The position numbers and the translations under genes are program-made. From assembly GCA_040755755.1 (NCBI GenBank), contig JBFLZW010000035.1:1-64000 (forward strand): 64,000 nt of DNA, written 5' to 3'. Shown one piece after another: positions 50,147 through 59,756 of the stretch (positions are counted from its first letter, which is position 1; each line of letters begins with the position of its first letter). Source of the DNA: a bacterium (GTDB lineage Bacteria > SZUA-182 > DTGQ01). Below the pieces are notes generated by a model. That model saw only the letters and a list, made by a program, of their open reading frames with translations. It did not search any database and was not told where the DNA came from.

Positions 50147-51460
50147 TCACGGTCTGCCGATGCCGTAGTAGATAAATCCCCTCTCGCGCATCAGTTTGGG
50201 GTCATAGAGGTTGCGGCCATCGAAAATAACCGGGGTCCGCATGAGTTGCTTGATCCGGTCAAAGTTCGGGCGGCGGAATTCGTTCCATTCGGTGATTACC
50301 AGCAGGCCGTCAGCTCCTTCGAGGCACTCGTAATTACGGGAGCAGAGCTGAATTTTATCCTTGAAAATCTCCCTGGCCCGGTCCATAGCCGCAGGATCGT
50401 AAGCCCGGATACTGGCCCCTTCAGCCAGCAAGTGGTTGATAATATTCAAGGATGCAGCCTCACGCATATCATCGGTCTGGGATTTGAAAGCCAGTCCCCA
50501 CAGGGCCAGGAGCTTTCCCTTCACTCCTTCCTGACCACAGTTCCTGAAATGCTCACATACTTTGAGTCCGAGAAGGTTTTTCTGACAGTTATTGACCTTT
50601 TCCACAGCCCTTAAGATTTCCATGGGATACTGGTACTTTTCAGCGGTACGGATAATGGCCTTGACATCTTTGGGAAAGCACGATCCGCCATAGCCGACGC
50701 CGGGGAAAAGGAACGAGTGGCCGATCCGGGAATCGGTACTGATGCCCATCCGCACCATGTCAATATCCGCGCCCACCCGCTCGCACAGGTTAGCCAGCTC
50801 GTTCATGAAGGAAATCCGGGTGGCCAGCATGGCATTGGCGGCGTATTTGGTCATTTCCGCAGATTTGATGTCCATGATAATGATAGGGTTTCCGGTCCTG
50901 ACAAAGGGGGAATAAAGCTCCCTCATGATATCGGCTACCTTGGGACTATCACAGCCGATAATGACCCGGTCCGGCTTCATGAAGTCCGCGACAGCCGCCC
51001 CTTCCTTCAAAAATTCGGGGTTGGACACTACATCAAACTCAATTGGGGTTTCCCTGGCTATTGTCTGGCGTACCAGTTCGGCTGTGCCGACCGGGACAGT
51101 GCTTTTATCCACAATGATCTTGTAGGAATCCATGATCTGACCGATGGACCTGGCTACAGCCAGCACATGCTGCAAGTCTGCTGACCCGTCCTCGTCCGGA
51201 GGAGTGCCTACGGCAATGATATTGATCAGAGATTCCCTGACCCCTTCAGCCAGATCGGTGGTGAACTGAAGCCGCCCTTCGCGGCTGTTTCGCTGCACCA
51301 GATCCTCCAGGCCAGGTTCGTAGATGGGGATTTTGCCCTGCCTGAGGCCGGCGATCTTTTGCTCGTCAATGTCCACACAAATTACATCACTGCCATTTTC
51401 AGCAAAACAGGCACCGGTTACCAGCCCTACATAACCAGTTCCTATGACACAGATATTCAT
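50147..51460 (-). CDS. ugd: UDP-glucose 6-dehydrogenase
   Basis: Oxidises UDP-glucose twice to UDP-glucuronate for surface polysaccharide, 437 aa. The NAD motif [17 protein letters not shown] opens the protein; the catalytic Cys is in [15 protein letters not shown]; the C-terminal domain has [16 protein letters not shown] and FDGRNLYDP. The UDP-mannose/GlcNAc dehydrogenase relatives differ in these blocks. First gene of ugd-rfaE2-mfd. A 95-nt gap to rfaE2 contains a short TGGCCACTGGCCACTG repeat. Confidence 0.94.
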   Translation of the reverse strand: MNICVIGTGYVGLVTGACFAENGSDVICVDIDEQKIAGLRQGKIPIYEPGLEDLVQRNSREGRLQFTTDLAEGVRESLINIIAVGTPPDEDGSADLQHVLAVARSIGQIMDSYKIIVDKSTVPVGTAELVRQTIARETPIEFDVVSNPEFLKEGAAVADFMKPDRVIIGCDSPKVADIMRELYSPFVRTGNPIIIMDIKSAEMTKYAANAMLATRISFMNELANLCERVGADIDMVRMGISTDSRIGHSFLFPGVGYGGSCFPKDVKAIIRTAEKYQYPMEILRAVEKVNNCQKNLLGLKVCEHFRNCGQEGVKGKLLALWGLAFKSQTDDMREAASLNIINHLLAEGASIRAYDPAAMDRAREIFKDKIQLCSRNYECLEGADGLLVITEWNEFRRPNFDRIKQLMRTPVIFDGRNLYDPKLMRERGFIYYGIGRP

Positions 51461-51588
51461 CAGGTATCTCCTTCTGTATCTCTTATGAGTTATTTCCGGG
51501 TTCGGATCCGTTCGTTCGTTGACGCTGGTCCAAACGTGTCAGATAAGTGATGATGCAGACCTTGCTCTCCCTTAACCTCCTTCCAAGA

Positions 51589-51885
51589 TCAGTAAGCTGT
51601 GTGAGGTCCCTGAGCTTCATAGAGAACTTTTTCTTTTTTCTCTATATATCGTGTGAAGCGGGTTGCCGGGCTCAGTGGAACGATGTCAACAGGAGTATGC
51701 AGCTCTTCCTCTAACATGGCTCCGAATTCAAAAATCTTCCACCCTTCCAGGCCATCACAGGCCAGGTCCAAATCATGAGCCTTTTCCAGCTCTTCCAGGG
51801 CGCTTCCAAAAAGAACCAGCTTTCTTACACCATATTTTTTGGCTAAAGTTATGCAAAGCTCTAACTGATTTTGATTAATCCCCAT
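51589..51885 (-). CDS. MNT-type nucleotidyltransferase (antitoxin-like) 2
   Basis: A 98-aa minimal nucleotidyltransferase. The active-site signature is GS-x9-DLD (LVLFGSALEELEKAHDLDL), with a third acidic residue in TPVDIVPL. The family (MntA) AMPylates and silences HEPN ribonucleases in type VII toxin-antitoxin pairs. It is the last of four genes in HEPN-MNT-HEPN-MNT order and starts 10 nt after the HEPN gene 51896-52345. No helix-turn-helix. Confidence 0.85.
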   Translation of the reverse strand: MGINQNQLELCITLAKKYGVRKLVLFGSALEELEKAHDLDLACDGLEGWKIFEFGAMLEEELHTPVDIVPLSPATRFTRYIEKKEKVLYEAQGPHTAY

Positions 51886-51895
51886 AAGACATCGG

Positions 51896-52345
51896 CTATT
51901 TCACCGCCTTAATCCCGGCATCCTCAAGATATTTTTCTATTCTCCCAAGGCTCTCGAAAATCGTCCGGGATTTATTGACGATTTCGTTATAGATATCTTC
52001 CAACTGCTCCGGCAGGTAGACATGGGCTATCTTATTTCGCAGCAGTCTTGCCTCCAGCCAGAATCCGATATCGTCGATGAGTCCCATTTTCTGCATCATC
52101 AGCAACCGGTCCCTGAGCGTGTCGCTGCTTTTGGCATTGATGAAAATTTCCAATCCCTTAAAGAAGCCGAGAATCAGTTCAACGCTTTTTTCAAATCTGA
52201 ACGAAAGGGAGTCGTAATATTCAAGCTCAGGAGGAGTATACAGTTTTTCCGGGTCATAGGGGGAAAACCTCTCTATGGAGGCTTTCAACAGGTTGCATCC
52301 TTTTTTGAGATTCTTAAATTCGTTCAATATCAAGCCGCTGCGCAC
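51896..52345 (-). CDS. HepT-like HEPN ribonuclease (toxin-like) 2
   Basis: A 149-aa all-alpha protein. RNKIAHVY (about residues 107-114) is the Rx4HxY catalytic motif of HepT toxins, in the setting LIDDIGFWLEARLLRNKIAHVY typical of the family. Its start overlaps the end of MNT gene 52314-52604 by 32 nt, and it is followed 10 nt later by a second MNT. Which MNT neutralises it cannot be told from sequence. Substrate in known pairs is tRNA or mRNA. Confidence 0.82.
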   Translation of the reverse strand: MRSGLILNEFKNLKKGCNLLKASIERFSPYDPEKLYTPPELEYYDSLSFRFEKSVELILGFFKGLEIFINAKSSDTLRDRLLMMQKMGLIDDIGFWLEARLLRNKIAHVYLPEQLEDIYNEIVNKSRTIFESLGRIEKYLEDAGIKAVK

Positions 52346-52604
52346 CTTTGATTATCTCCTGGCAAAACGGGTCATCCTCCTTGTATATCACAACATCAAG
52401 CTGCTGCTCGCATATCGAAAAGAATTTGGCTTGGATGCGTAAAGAGAGTTGTAAGGGATTACCCTCTGTCTCTGGCACGAGGAGAATATCGATGTCCCCG
52501 CCTTTTTTCGTATCGTCAAGCCTTGAGCCGAAAAGGTAAACATCACCCTGAAAATCCGCCAGACAGTATTTGAGAGCCCTTTGTTCACACTCGTCTAGTC
52601 GCAT
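52314..52604 (-). CDS. MNT-type nucleotidyltransferase (antitoxin-like) 1
   Basis: A 96-aa minimal nucleotidyltransferase with signature GS-x9-DID (VYLFGSRLDDTKKGGDIDIL) and a third Asp in QQLDVVIYK. It overlaps the HEPN gene upstream by 10 nt and the HEPN gene downstream by 32 nt, so all three are translationally linked. By known pairs it should AMPylate a HEPN toxin. It is only distantly like the second MNT (51589-51885), so the modules are probably not a recent duplication. Confidence 0.86.
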   Translation of the reverse strand: MRLDECEQRALKYCLADFQGDVYLFGSRLDDTKKGGDIDILLVPETEGNPLQLSLRIQAKFFSICEQQLDVVIYKEDDPFCQEIIKGAQRLDIERI

Positions 52605-53095
52605 GACGGGCGATCGATCTCCTTTTCTACGGTATCCAGGAATTGGGCAATATCTTTCTGATAAAGCCCTTTGAGCCTCCTGGCACTGTCGAGTGGTATT
52701 TTCACCTTTTCATAGCGAAGCTCATAGGAGTATGCATGCCGGAAAAAGTACCGGAAGGCACGAAGCTCATCGAGCTCTCGGTAAGCTTCATTCGAGATCA
52801 AGGGGGGCCGTAAGCCCTCCACGGAGAGGGTTATCCTGCGCAACAGCACCTTACACTGAGTGCTATCCTTGGACAGCATCCCCAGGATACGATTCTCAAA
52901 GCAGCAGGCTACTATCTTAAAGAGATACTCAAATGCGCAGTACAGATTGTGCAATTGGTAGCCAAGACTTTCAAGCTTTGCCTTACTTGCTTGTGCTCCT
53001 CTTTCTCTATCTTCCACTTCGTTATAAATTCTCTCTATCTCTTTAACTTGAGCCTCTATTTCGGCTTTGAGAAGGTTGAATTCTATCATCTCCAT
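52595..53095 (-). CDS. HepT-like HEPN ribonuclease (toxin-like) 1
   Basis: A 166-aa helical protein from the ATG at 53095; the in-frame sequence upstream to 53191 is basic and unlike the family. RYFFRHAY (in LDELRAFRYFFRHAYSYEL) is the Rx4HxY ribonuclease motif. The first helix is a long coiled stretch (EIEAQVKEIERIYNEVEDRE). First gene of the HEPN-MNT-HEPN-MNT cluster. No clear promoter was seen; a gap of about 130 nt separates it from the glycosyltransferase gene at 53226. Confidence 0.8.
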   Translation of the reverse strand: MEMIEFNLLKAEIEAQVKEIERIYNEVEDRERGAQASKAKLESLGYQLHNLYCAFEYLFKIVACCFENRILGMLSKDSTQCKVLLRRITLSVEGLRPPLISNEAYRELDELRAFRYFFRHAYSYELRYEKVKIPLDSARRLKGLYQKDIAQFLDTVEKEIDRPSCD

Positions 53096-53225
53096 TTTCG
53101 TCTCTCTGCTGCCAGGTAAAGGTAACTGCCCATAACGCCTGGTCCTTCTCCTCCATACCTGCATTCTAAAGCCAAAAGGGACCATTGTCAAGGATCAGCA
53201 AGGCAAGAGATTCTCCCACTTACCT

Positions 53226-54233
53226 TTAAGACAAAAGGCGTGAGGAAAGCTCATCGGCAAGTTTCTTCCCGACAGCGGGAATGGAAAAATGCTCCTCCAC
53301 CTTCCGGCGGGCATTGGCGCCCATTTCCTTTCTCAGCCCGGCATCGGTGATGAGGGTATTCAGGGTCTGATAAAACCCCCCGGGTGATGAAACCACAAAT
53401 CCCTCACGGCCATGCTCGACAATGTCGCGGTTACTGCCAACATCGGAGCAGACAGCAGGGACTGCAGCAGCCATGTATTGCAGGATCTTGTATCCGCATT
53501 TGCCCTGCGTCCACTGGTTATCGGGCAGCGGCATCACCCCGATATCGAACCGGGCTACCTCCTGGTCCTGGATCTCGAGTGTCCAGGGAATGTGCCTGAC
53601 CGTGACTCCGGGAATATCGATTGCGGCATCACAGACAACATTGACCTGAATATTATGACTGCGCGCCAGAGACTGAAATACCGGAGACAGCATCTTCAGA
53701 TGGTGCAGGTTGCCTTTCCCCCCCACCCAGCCGATAATGACCCTGACAGGATCACCGGTACCGGCATCGTTTTGGTAGCATTTCTGCGGTATATTGCGGG
53801 TTTCCACTGCCGACGGGACTACGGTCACGTTGTGGTTGAATTGACCGGCATAATCAGCCAGAATCCGGTTTCCGGCAACCACAAGGTCAACGCTGCGGAC
53901 AAGGCATTGAAATTTCAGGCTCCTTGTTCTGCTTTCCGCCTGTGCATGCCGGTCATCATGGTAATAGATGGCATCATCGAAATCAAAGACCAACTGTTTG
54001 GCATTGTGCCTGAAAAGCCGGGCCTCAAGCGGCGTAAGCAGCTTCTTTTGCAGGTAAATGATATCAAAATGTCCAAGCTGCCGGAGAATTTTGATCTTTT
54101 CAGGAATTGTTTTTGGATAGGGGACGGCAACCGGATCAATTCCCCGGTTGCGTATTTCCGGTACCAGGTTCAAAACCCTGATCCGGCTGCTTGGCAGCTT
54201 CTCGTCCTGATAGATAAACAAAATCCTGTTCAT
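53226..54233 (-). CDS. GT4-type glycosyltransferase
   Basis: A 335-aa GT-B enzyme. N-terminal RILFIYQDEKLPSSRIRVL; the nucleotide-sugar half holds VIIGWVGGKGNLHHL, then GVMPLPDNQWTQGKCGYKILQYMAAAVPAVCSDVG, the GT4 signature region with a conserved acidic/Gly block. The ATG at 54233 overlaps the TGA of the preceding GT2 gene (ATGA). Likely builds a surface polysaccharide; sugar donor unknown. Last gene of a minus-strand three-gene transferase operon. Confidence 0.88.
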   Translation of the reverse strand: MNRILFIYQDEKLPSSRIRVLNLVPEIRNRGIDPVAVPYPKTIPEKIKILRQLGHFDIIYLQKKLLTPLEARLFRHNAKQLVFDFDDAIYYHDDRHAQAESRTRSLKFQCLVRSVDLVVAGNRILADYAGQFNHNVTVVPSAVETRNIPQKCYQNDAGTGDPVRVIIGWVGGKGNLHHLKMLSPVFQSLARSHNIQVNVVCDAAIDIPGVTVRHIPWTLEIQDQEVARFDIGVMPLPDNQWTQGKCGYKILQYMAAAVPAVCSDVGSNRDIVEHGREGFVVSSPGGFYQTLNTLITDAGLRKEMGANARRKVEEHFSIPAVGKKLADELSSRLLS

Positions 54234-55240
54234 GTCCTTGATTTCCCCTGACCGTGCGGCCTGCTGCCGCACCATAATCTCTCCCTCAGACAGCCGCCCC
54301 CCGGAGGCAACCTTCCCGCTTTTCCCGTGATCCCGTGGAACGCTCCCAGGGCTATGGCATACACCTTGAGCATCTTCCGGTCTTCAAAAAGAAGGATTCG
54401 GGCGATATCCTTGCGGCTTTTTTTGAGCACCCGGACCGTACCCCGGATTTTGCCATACTGCTCGCGTGCCAATATGAGGCGATTCCGGGTCATGTAATAC
54501 CGCCTGAGCGGGTTGTGGTGCGATGTCTCCAGAGTCTGCCAGAGAAACTTATGACTTCTCCGGGCACCCACCGGATGGAGCATGCCGAGAGGGAGCGAGA
54601 GAAGTATCCTGTACCCGAAGTTGCGGAGTCTCAGACAATACTCATGATCAATCTGGTCAATGAATAACTCTTCGCGGAAAGGACCGACTCTGTCAAAAGC
54701 CGCAATGGACAACAGGCTGCCGGAGGTAATCAGGGTTTTTTCTTCTACCCATGATAGCGCAGGCTCACCCGCAACCCTGGCACAGAGCGGTTGCCGGTAA
54801 ACATATCCATTGTTCGGGTCCTGATAATTAGTTCCTATCATGCCTGTTTCTTCCCGGAAGGGGCAGTCCTGATAGGCAGCGGCCAGATTGTCTACCATAC
54901 TTTCCAAAGGTATAGTATCCTGATCGAGCGTTAAAGCCCAGAGGCACCCTTGCGCCCTGGCCCACCGCACACCCTGGTTAAGCGCAGCGGCAACGCCCAG
55001 GTTATCGGCGTTGAGAATCAGGTGAGCGTTCAGGGAGGGAGCAGCTTTATTCAACATGGCAACCGCCGGACTGGAGGAGTGGTTATCGACAATAACCATA
55101 CGGCCGGCCTGTTTTGCTGCCTTTATTGCGCGTTCAGGGAAACCGGCATCGGGATGATAGGTAACGATGATGGCACAAATATTCTCCTTCCTGGGGCCGA
55201 CAGCCTCTTGCATGGTTTTATCAGCAGTATGATCTCCCAT
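54230..55240 (-). CDS. GT2 glycosyltransferase, rhamnosyltransferase-like
   Basis: A 336-aa GT-A enzyme. ICAIIVTYHPDAGF opens it; VIVDNHSS and NADNLGVAAALNQGV lie in the nucleotide-binding region; LTLDQDTIP is the DxD-type metal site; LFIDQIDHEYCLRLR is typical of WbbL/RfbF-like rhamnosyltransferases. The ATG has AAGGA upstream, overlaps the GT4 gene before it by 20 nt, and shares ATGA with the one after. dTDP-rhamnose as donor is only suggested by family likeness. Confidence 0.87.
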   Translation of the reverse strand: MGDHTADKTMQEAVGPRKENICAIIVTYHPDAGFPERAIKAAKQAGRMVIVDNHSSSPAVAMLNKAAPSLNAHLILNADNLGVAAALNQGVRWARAQGCLWALTLDQDTIPLESMVDNLAAAYQDCPFREETGMIGTNYQDPNNGYVYRQPLCARVAGEPALSWVEEKTLITSGSLLSIAAFDRVGPFREELFIDQIDHEYCLRLRNFGYRILLSLPLGMLHPVGARRSHKFLWQTLETSHHNPLRRYYMTRNRLILAREQYGKIRGTVRVLKKSRKDIARILLFEDRKMLKVYAIALGAFHGITGKAGRLPPGGGCLRERLWCGSRPHGQGKSRT

Positions 55241-56480
55241 TGTCCTTATCTTTCATCTTCCCTGCATCCTCATTATCATTGCGGTCTGGTTCCCTTTCCG
55301 AAATCTTGGGTTTCGGCAGGTCAGATTTCAGCACATCGGAAACGATGCTTCTCAAATTTTCAGCAAAATCAAGGTACTGAACGCTGTCTCGAATCTGCTT
55401 TCGATACAGGGGATTTGCTGCCCGTTGCATTACCTGGGTAAAATCCTCGACACTCTTTCTGAGCTGATCGCTCCGGACCGGGAATGACAGAATAACGCCG
55501 GTATTGCCTGGCTGAATGACCTCGGCGCAACCGTTGCGGTCGGTGGTCAATACCGGGACTCCTGCTGCCAATGCCTCCAGAGAGGCGTTGCTGAAGGGAT
55601 CGTATCTGGTCGGCAGGATAAATCCATCAGCCAGGGCTAAATACCGGGAAGCTTCTTCCTGCGGTCCCAAAAAATGAATCCGCTCCGAGATAAAAAGCCT
55701 GCCGGCCATTTTCCGGTAAGGCCCCGTCTCACCCTTGCCGACAATGAGCAGATGGAAGTCCGGCGGCAGATGCTGCATCCCTTCGATTGCATATTCCAGC
55801 CCTTTCCTCTCAAAGCCGGTGCCGGTAAAGAGGAGAAATCGTGAACCTGCCGGAAGCTGGTGCCGTGCCAGAAGCTCTCCCTTTATCTCGTCCTTATGAT
55901 GAAAGAGATATTCAAAAGATTTCCACTCCACCCCGTTATGCACGACCTTGATTTTCTGTGGAGAGATACGGTAACGGGCTGCTATTTCCTGCTTCACCAT
56001 TTCCGAGTTGCAGTAGAGCCTCTGTAACCGGGGGCTCTCAATGGCTTTTTTTTCATAGGTCAGCTTCAGCCGGTGAAACATACTGGCAGAGCGAAGTATC
56101 CGGGCGGGAATACTCCTGGTTTCATCCCGATATTCGAGAAAAGACCGGTGAGTTCCTCCCCCTGCCCGCATATGGGTCTGGCCGTCCGTGTAATCGATAC
56201 CGAACACTACATCATAAGAATGCAGTCGCACATGGCGGCTTACCGCTGTCTGAAAGGCGATGAGCCGTCCGGCCCTCCCCAGGTTTTGATGCCCCAGCGG
56301 GGTTATGGCAAGCCGATCACGATTATGGTCCGGCCAGTCGTCCGGCCATTTTTGTCCCGGCAGCGTAAGGAGGTTGACCGAGCAGCCAGCCTCAAGAAAA
56401 GCGTGGATAAGCCGGACTGAGTATTTTTCAGCTCCACCCGGTGTTTTATACGTAGCCTTGACGAAAGCTACCTGCTTCAT
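55221..56480 (-). CDS. GT4-type glycosyltransferase (WaaG-like)
   Basis: A 419-aa GT-B enzyme. VAFVKATYKTPGGAEKYSVRLI at the start and THMRAGGGTHRSFLEYR are close to LPS core transferases of the WaaG/RfaG type; KVVHNGVEW, LLFTGTGFERKGLEYAI and DGFILPTRYDPFSNASLEALAAGVPVLT are the donor-binding blocks. The start was set to ATG 56480, the family's N-terminus; in-frame sequence further upstream is coded by a GATCACTGACCACTG repeat and is not credible. First gene of the operon. Confidence 0.88.
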   Translation of the reverse strand: MKQVAFVKATYKTPGGAEKYSVRLIHAFLEAGCSVNLLTLPGQKWPDDWPDHNRDRLAITPLGHQNLGRAGRLIAFQTAVSRHVRLHSYDVVFGIDYTDGQTHMRAGGGTHRSFLEYRDETRSIPARILRSASMFHRLKLTYEKKAIESPRLQRLYCNSEMVKQEIAARYRISPQKIKVVHNGVEWKSFEYLFHHKDEIKGELLARHQLPAGSRFLLFTGTGFERKGLEYAIEGMQHLPPDFHLLIVGKGETGPYRKMAGRLFISERIHFLGPQEEASRYLALADGFILPTRYDPFSNASLEALAAGVPVLTTDRNGCAEVIQPGNTGVILSFPVRSDQLRKSVEDFTQVMQRAANPLYRKQIRDSVQYLDFAENLRSIVSDVLKSDLPKPKISEREPDRNDNEDAGKMKDKDNGRSYC

Positions 56481-56506
56481 GGTTCCCTGTGATTCTCCCC
56501 GCCATT

Positions 56507-56538
56507 CAGTGATCAGTGGCCAGTGGTCAGTGATCAGT
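56507..56538. repeat. CAGTG(A/G)TCAGTGG tandem/dyad repeat
   Basis: Alternating CAGTGATCAGTGG and CAGTGGTCAGTGATCAGT units between the divergent transferase operons. A related TGGCCACTGGCCACTG stretch lies at about 50119-50135. The remainder of the gap 56540-56905 has no gene and no clear promoter. Confidence 0.7.
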
Positions 56539-56905
56539 AAAAAACTGGAAATTGGAAACTGATGTTTGGCAACTGACAACTGGTATTTCTTTCCCTGAAT
56601 TATATGGGGATTCGATTCCCTGATGCAAGCGAATTGTTATTGATAAGGCTTATAATAAAACCAGGAAATGACGGTTCAGGCGATTGTAAAATATTCCTTG
56701 CACATCGGAACGGAGATGCTATAAAATATAAGCTTATGATTTTGAGAATTTGTTGGGTTAAGATATTCATCAACAGGGAATTTCTTTATGATTGCATGCC
56801 TCCGCTGCCGCTCAAACCTCTTAATACCCACTCCAAGCAGTGATTTTCTTGAACACCAACCGAATATCTTCTCGTACAAATCAAAAATTTTTAAGGGCTA
56901 ACTAA

Positions 56906-58585
56906 ATGCCGAAGATAAGAGACTATCCAGCAGTAGTCGCCAATTTCACCAGGGATCTTGCCAGGGGAGATTTCCGGGCCATCTGGAACAGGCTGTTCGG
57001 TTACTTCCTGTATAAGCTCCACAAAAACTTGAAGGATGACAGCCCTATCAGATATTCGCTCTGGAAATATTATCATTCCAGGAGACGATGTGAAAGCGAT
57101 AGCTCTGCACAGGTAAGGTTTGCCATTATCTACTTCTTTGACGGAAAACTGGACAGGTCGGCTTATCACAAGATAACGAAACGGTTGCAGAACCAAAACT
57201 ACAAGAATTACAGTCTCTTAGTAGCTGGCCCAGACAGTAATATCGATCAGCTTATCCATGAGCTTGACAGGGGACAGGGAGTGGAGCAGGCAACTGAACA
57301 TGTATTTATTTGCTTCATTGAGCAGGGGGATATGATAGCCCGGCACGCTCTGAGCAGTGTAGCCAAGGCATTTCAGGATGACAGCAGCAGGGAATTATTT
57401 TACAGTGATGAAGATGTCATCAATAAATATGGCATACGGGTGAATCCCTATTTCAAGCCGCAGTATGCTCCCCTGATGCTCATGAGTCATAACTACCTGA
57501 ATGCCTTTCTCTGTATTCGGTTAACCGACCAGGTTATGCAGGGAATCAGGACTATCGGAAAAATCAATCAGGCTTCACTCTACCGGCTGGTGTTAAAGCT
57601 GACCAGAGGCCGGATAAGGATATCGAGAATCGCTGATGTCTTATACCACCGGCACTGGCAGAATGCCATCAGGCTGGAGACTGTTTCAACCCGGCATATA
57701 GTTCAGGATGAGATCATGGCCCGCTCGCTCAAGGCAAGGGTTTTGAGCTATGATCCTGCGGGATTTACTGTTCTGAAATTTTATCCTGAAGGAAATCCCA
57801 GAGTATCGATTATCATCCCCTTCAAAGATAAAATACCGCTCCTAGCCACCTGTATCCAAAGCATTGAGGCAAAATCAACCTATCGCAATTATGAGATTAT
57901 TCTCATTGATAATAGAAGCATTGAAAAAGCAACGCTCGATTATCTCCGAAATACCCGGCACCGGATAATCACGGCGGACATAGACTTCAACTACGCGAAA
58001 TTAAATAACATGGGAGTCCAGGCAACCGAGGGCGAATATATAATCCTTCTGAACAACGATACTGAAATAATCACTCCTGACTGGATAGAAAGTATGCTTG
58101 GTCTGGCCCAGCTTCCCGAAGTGGGAGCAGTCGGGGCCAAGCTTCTCTTCCCCGACAACACTATTCAGCATGCCGGTGTGGTCATGGGCTGCCGTCACAT
58201 AAATAGATTCCTCGGGGCATATGAAGGCGGTTACAAGCATTATAACAACCTGATACGGGAATATGGCTGTGTTACGGGGGCCTGTTTGATGATCTCCAAA
58301 AACAAATACCTTGAGGTGGGTGGGCTTACCGAATCCCTGGCTGTTGAAGGCAATGACGTCGATTTCTGTTTCAAACTGGCCAGGGCAGGGTATTACAATG
58401 TCTATAATCCTCATTGTGTCCTTTACCACTATGAATCGGTATCGAGAAAAGGCAAGTTTCAGGCTGCCGTCCAGAAGGAACGTATCTATATGCAGCAAAA
58501 CTGGAAAGAATTCATGGTCAATGACCGGTTTTATAATCCGAATTTCGCCCCTAACCGACGTGATTACTGTATCAGGATAGATTAA
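56906..58585 (+). CDS. GT2 family glycosyltransferase, two-domain
   Basis: A 559-aa protein. The C-terminal half (about 295-530) is a clear GT-A transferase: VSIIIPFKDKIPLLATCI, ILIDNRSIEK, ILLNNDTEIITPDWIESML with the DxD-like metal site, and EGNDVDFCFKLARAGY. The N-terminal half (about 70-290) resembles a second, degenerate GT2 domain with FYSDEDVINKYG. This layout is known in O-antigen and surface-glycan enzymes. First gene of the plus-strand polysaccharide operon, 28 nt before the methyltransferase; AAGGG lies before the ATG. Confidence 0.87.
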   Translation: MPKIRDYPAVVANFTRDLARGDFRAIWNRLFGYFLYKLHKNLKDDSPIRYSLWKYYHSRRRCESDSSAQVRFAIIYFFDGKLDRSAYHKITKRLQNQNYKNYSLLVAGPDSNIDQLIHELDRGQGVEQATEHVFICFIEQGDMIARHALSSVAKAFQDDSSRELFYSDEDVINKYGIRVNPYFKPQYAPLMLMSHNYLNAFLCIRLTDQVMQGIRTIGKINQASLYRLVLKLTRGRIRISRIADVLYHRHWQNAIRLETVSTRHIVQDEIMARSLKARVLSYDPAGFTVLKFYPEGNPRVSIIIPFKDKIPLLATCIQSIEAKSTYRNYEIILIDNRSIEKATLDYLRNTRHRIITADIDFNYAKLNNMGVQATEGEYIILLNNDTEIITPDWIESMLGLAQLPEVGAVGAKLLFPDNTIQHAGVVMGCRHINRFLGAYEGGYKHYNNLIREYGCVTGACLMISKNKYLEVGGLTESLAVEGNDVDFCFKLARAGYYNVYNPHCVLYHYESVSRKGKFQAAVQKERIYMQQNWKEFMVNDRFYNPNFAPNRRDYCIRID

Positions 58586-58612
58586 GCCTGATAATTACCC
58601 GAGGACTGCACG

Positions 58613-59143
58613 ATGCTCATGCTTCATATCGGTTGCGGAAATGTATACTTCGATAATTGGATAAATATCGACCTTGAGGCAGAGAAAGTGGATTTGCTGC
58701 ATGATCTCAGGAATCCATTGCCCTTCGAGGATAACTCTGTCGATTTTATCTACAATGAGCATTTTATTGAGCACTTGACTGTAGATGAAGGCTTGAGAGT
58801 GATGGCCGATTTCTATAGAGTCTTAAAGAAGAATGGCGTACTCAGGATAGCTACCCCCGATCTTGATTACCTGATCTTCCGGTATCTTTTCTTCTGGAAG
58901 CATCAGGAATGGATAAGGAAATACGGATACCGATGGCTGAAAACAAAAGCTGAAATGCTTAACTTATGCTTTAGAGAGTGGGGACATCAATATTTATACA
59001 ACCGCCAAGAGCTTAAGCGCCGCCTTCAAGAGGCGGGTTTTCAAAAAATTTATCCACAAAAGCTGCACAGGAGTAAGTACCAGGAATTGAGGAATAAAGA
59101 GACAAGGAAGGATTCAAAGTTAATTTTCGAGGCTGTCAAGTAG
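58613..59143 (+). CDS. Class I SAM-dependent methyltransferase
   Basis: A 176-aa short methyltransferase. Motif I LHIGCGNVYFDNWINIDLE, then DLRNPLPFEDNSVDFIYNEHFIEHL and ADFYRVLKKNGVLRIATPD mark the SAM pocket. Such proteins in polysaccharide loci often methylate sugars or act in chain-end capping. GAGGAC precedes the ATG. It lies between a GT2 gene and an acyltransferase gene. Acceptor unknown. Confidence 0.85.
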   Translation: MLMLHIGCGNVYFDNWINIDLEAEKVDLLHDLRNPLPFEDNSVDFIYNEHFIEHLTVDEGLRVMADFYRVLKKNGVLRIATPDLDYLIFRYLFFWKHQEWIRKYGYRWLKTKAEMLNLCFREWGHQYLYNRQELKRRLQEAGFQKIYPQKLHRSKYQELRNKETRKDSKLIFEAVK

Positions 59144-59216
59144 CAGACTTGATGAGGGACCATCCATGGGAAAGTGCTCGATATGATTGGAAAATGCCGA
59201 GGGGTAGAAACAGCTT

Positions 59217-59756
59217 ATGAATAAATACCATATTCCCGGAGTTAAAACTTTTGAGTATACGAAAATCATCGGGCTGGAAAATATCGAGTTTGGCCGGAAT
59301 GTCATAATTGATGATTTTGTCCTGATCTATGCTAAAAGTAAAATAAAGATAGGGAGCTATGTTCATATAGCCTGCTTTACCTCGATAACCGGAGGTGAAA
59401 AATTTGAGATGGGTGATTTTTCCGGAATATCCCAGGGATGCAGAATCCTGACCGGCACGGAAGATTTTAAATCCTGGGGGTTCGGAAATCCAACCATCGA
59501 TGAAAAGTACCGGAACACCGAACGAGCACCCGTTTATATGGGCAGGTTTTGCCTTGTTGGCGCTAATAGTGTTATCCTGCCCGGAGTCACGATCGGAGAA
59601 GGAGCGGTTGTCGGAGCCGGTTCTGTAGTATCCAAAGATTTGCAGCCCTGGGGGATATACCTTGGAAACAGGAAAACAGGAGAGCGTGACAGAGAGAATG
59701 TCCTGAAAACCCATGACCGGTTTTTCCATGACCATGCCGGGAAAAGCAATGGTTAA
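59217..59756 (+). CDS. Left-handed beta-helix acyltransferase
   Basis: A 179-aa hexapeptide-repeat acyltransferase. Repeats of [LIV]-G-x4 type run through IEFGRNVIIDDFVLIYAKSKIKIG and VILPGVTIGEGAVVGAGSVVSKDLQPWGIYLG. The closest known group is the WbbJ/maltose-acetyltransferase branch (O-acetyltransferase of surface glycans). Its TAA lies inside the start of the aminotransferase gene (ATGGTTAA overlap). The aminotransferase next to it suggests it may N-acylate the amino sugar, as FdtC or QdtC do. Confidence 0.85.
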   Translation: MNKYHIPGVKTFEYTKIIGLENIEFGRNVIIDDFVLIYAKSKIKIGSYVHIACFTSITGGEKFEMGDFSGISQGCRILTGTEDFKSWGFGNPTIDEKYRNTERAPVYMGRFCLVGANSVILPGVTIGEGAVVGAGSVVSKDLQPWGIYLGNRKTGERDRENVLKTHDRFFHDHAGKSNG

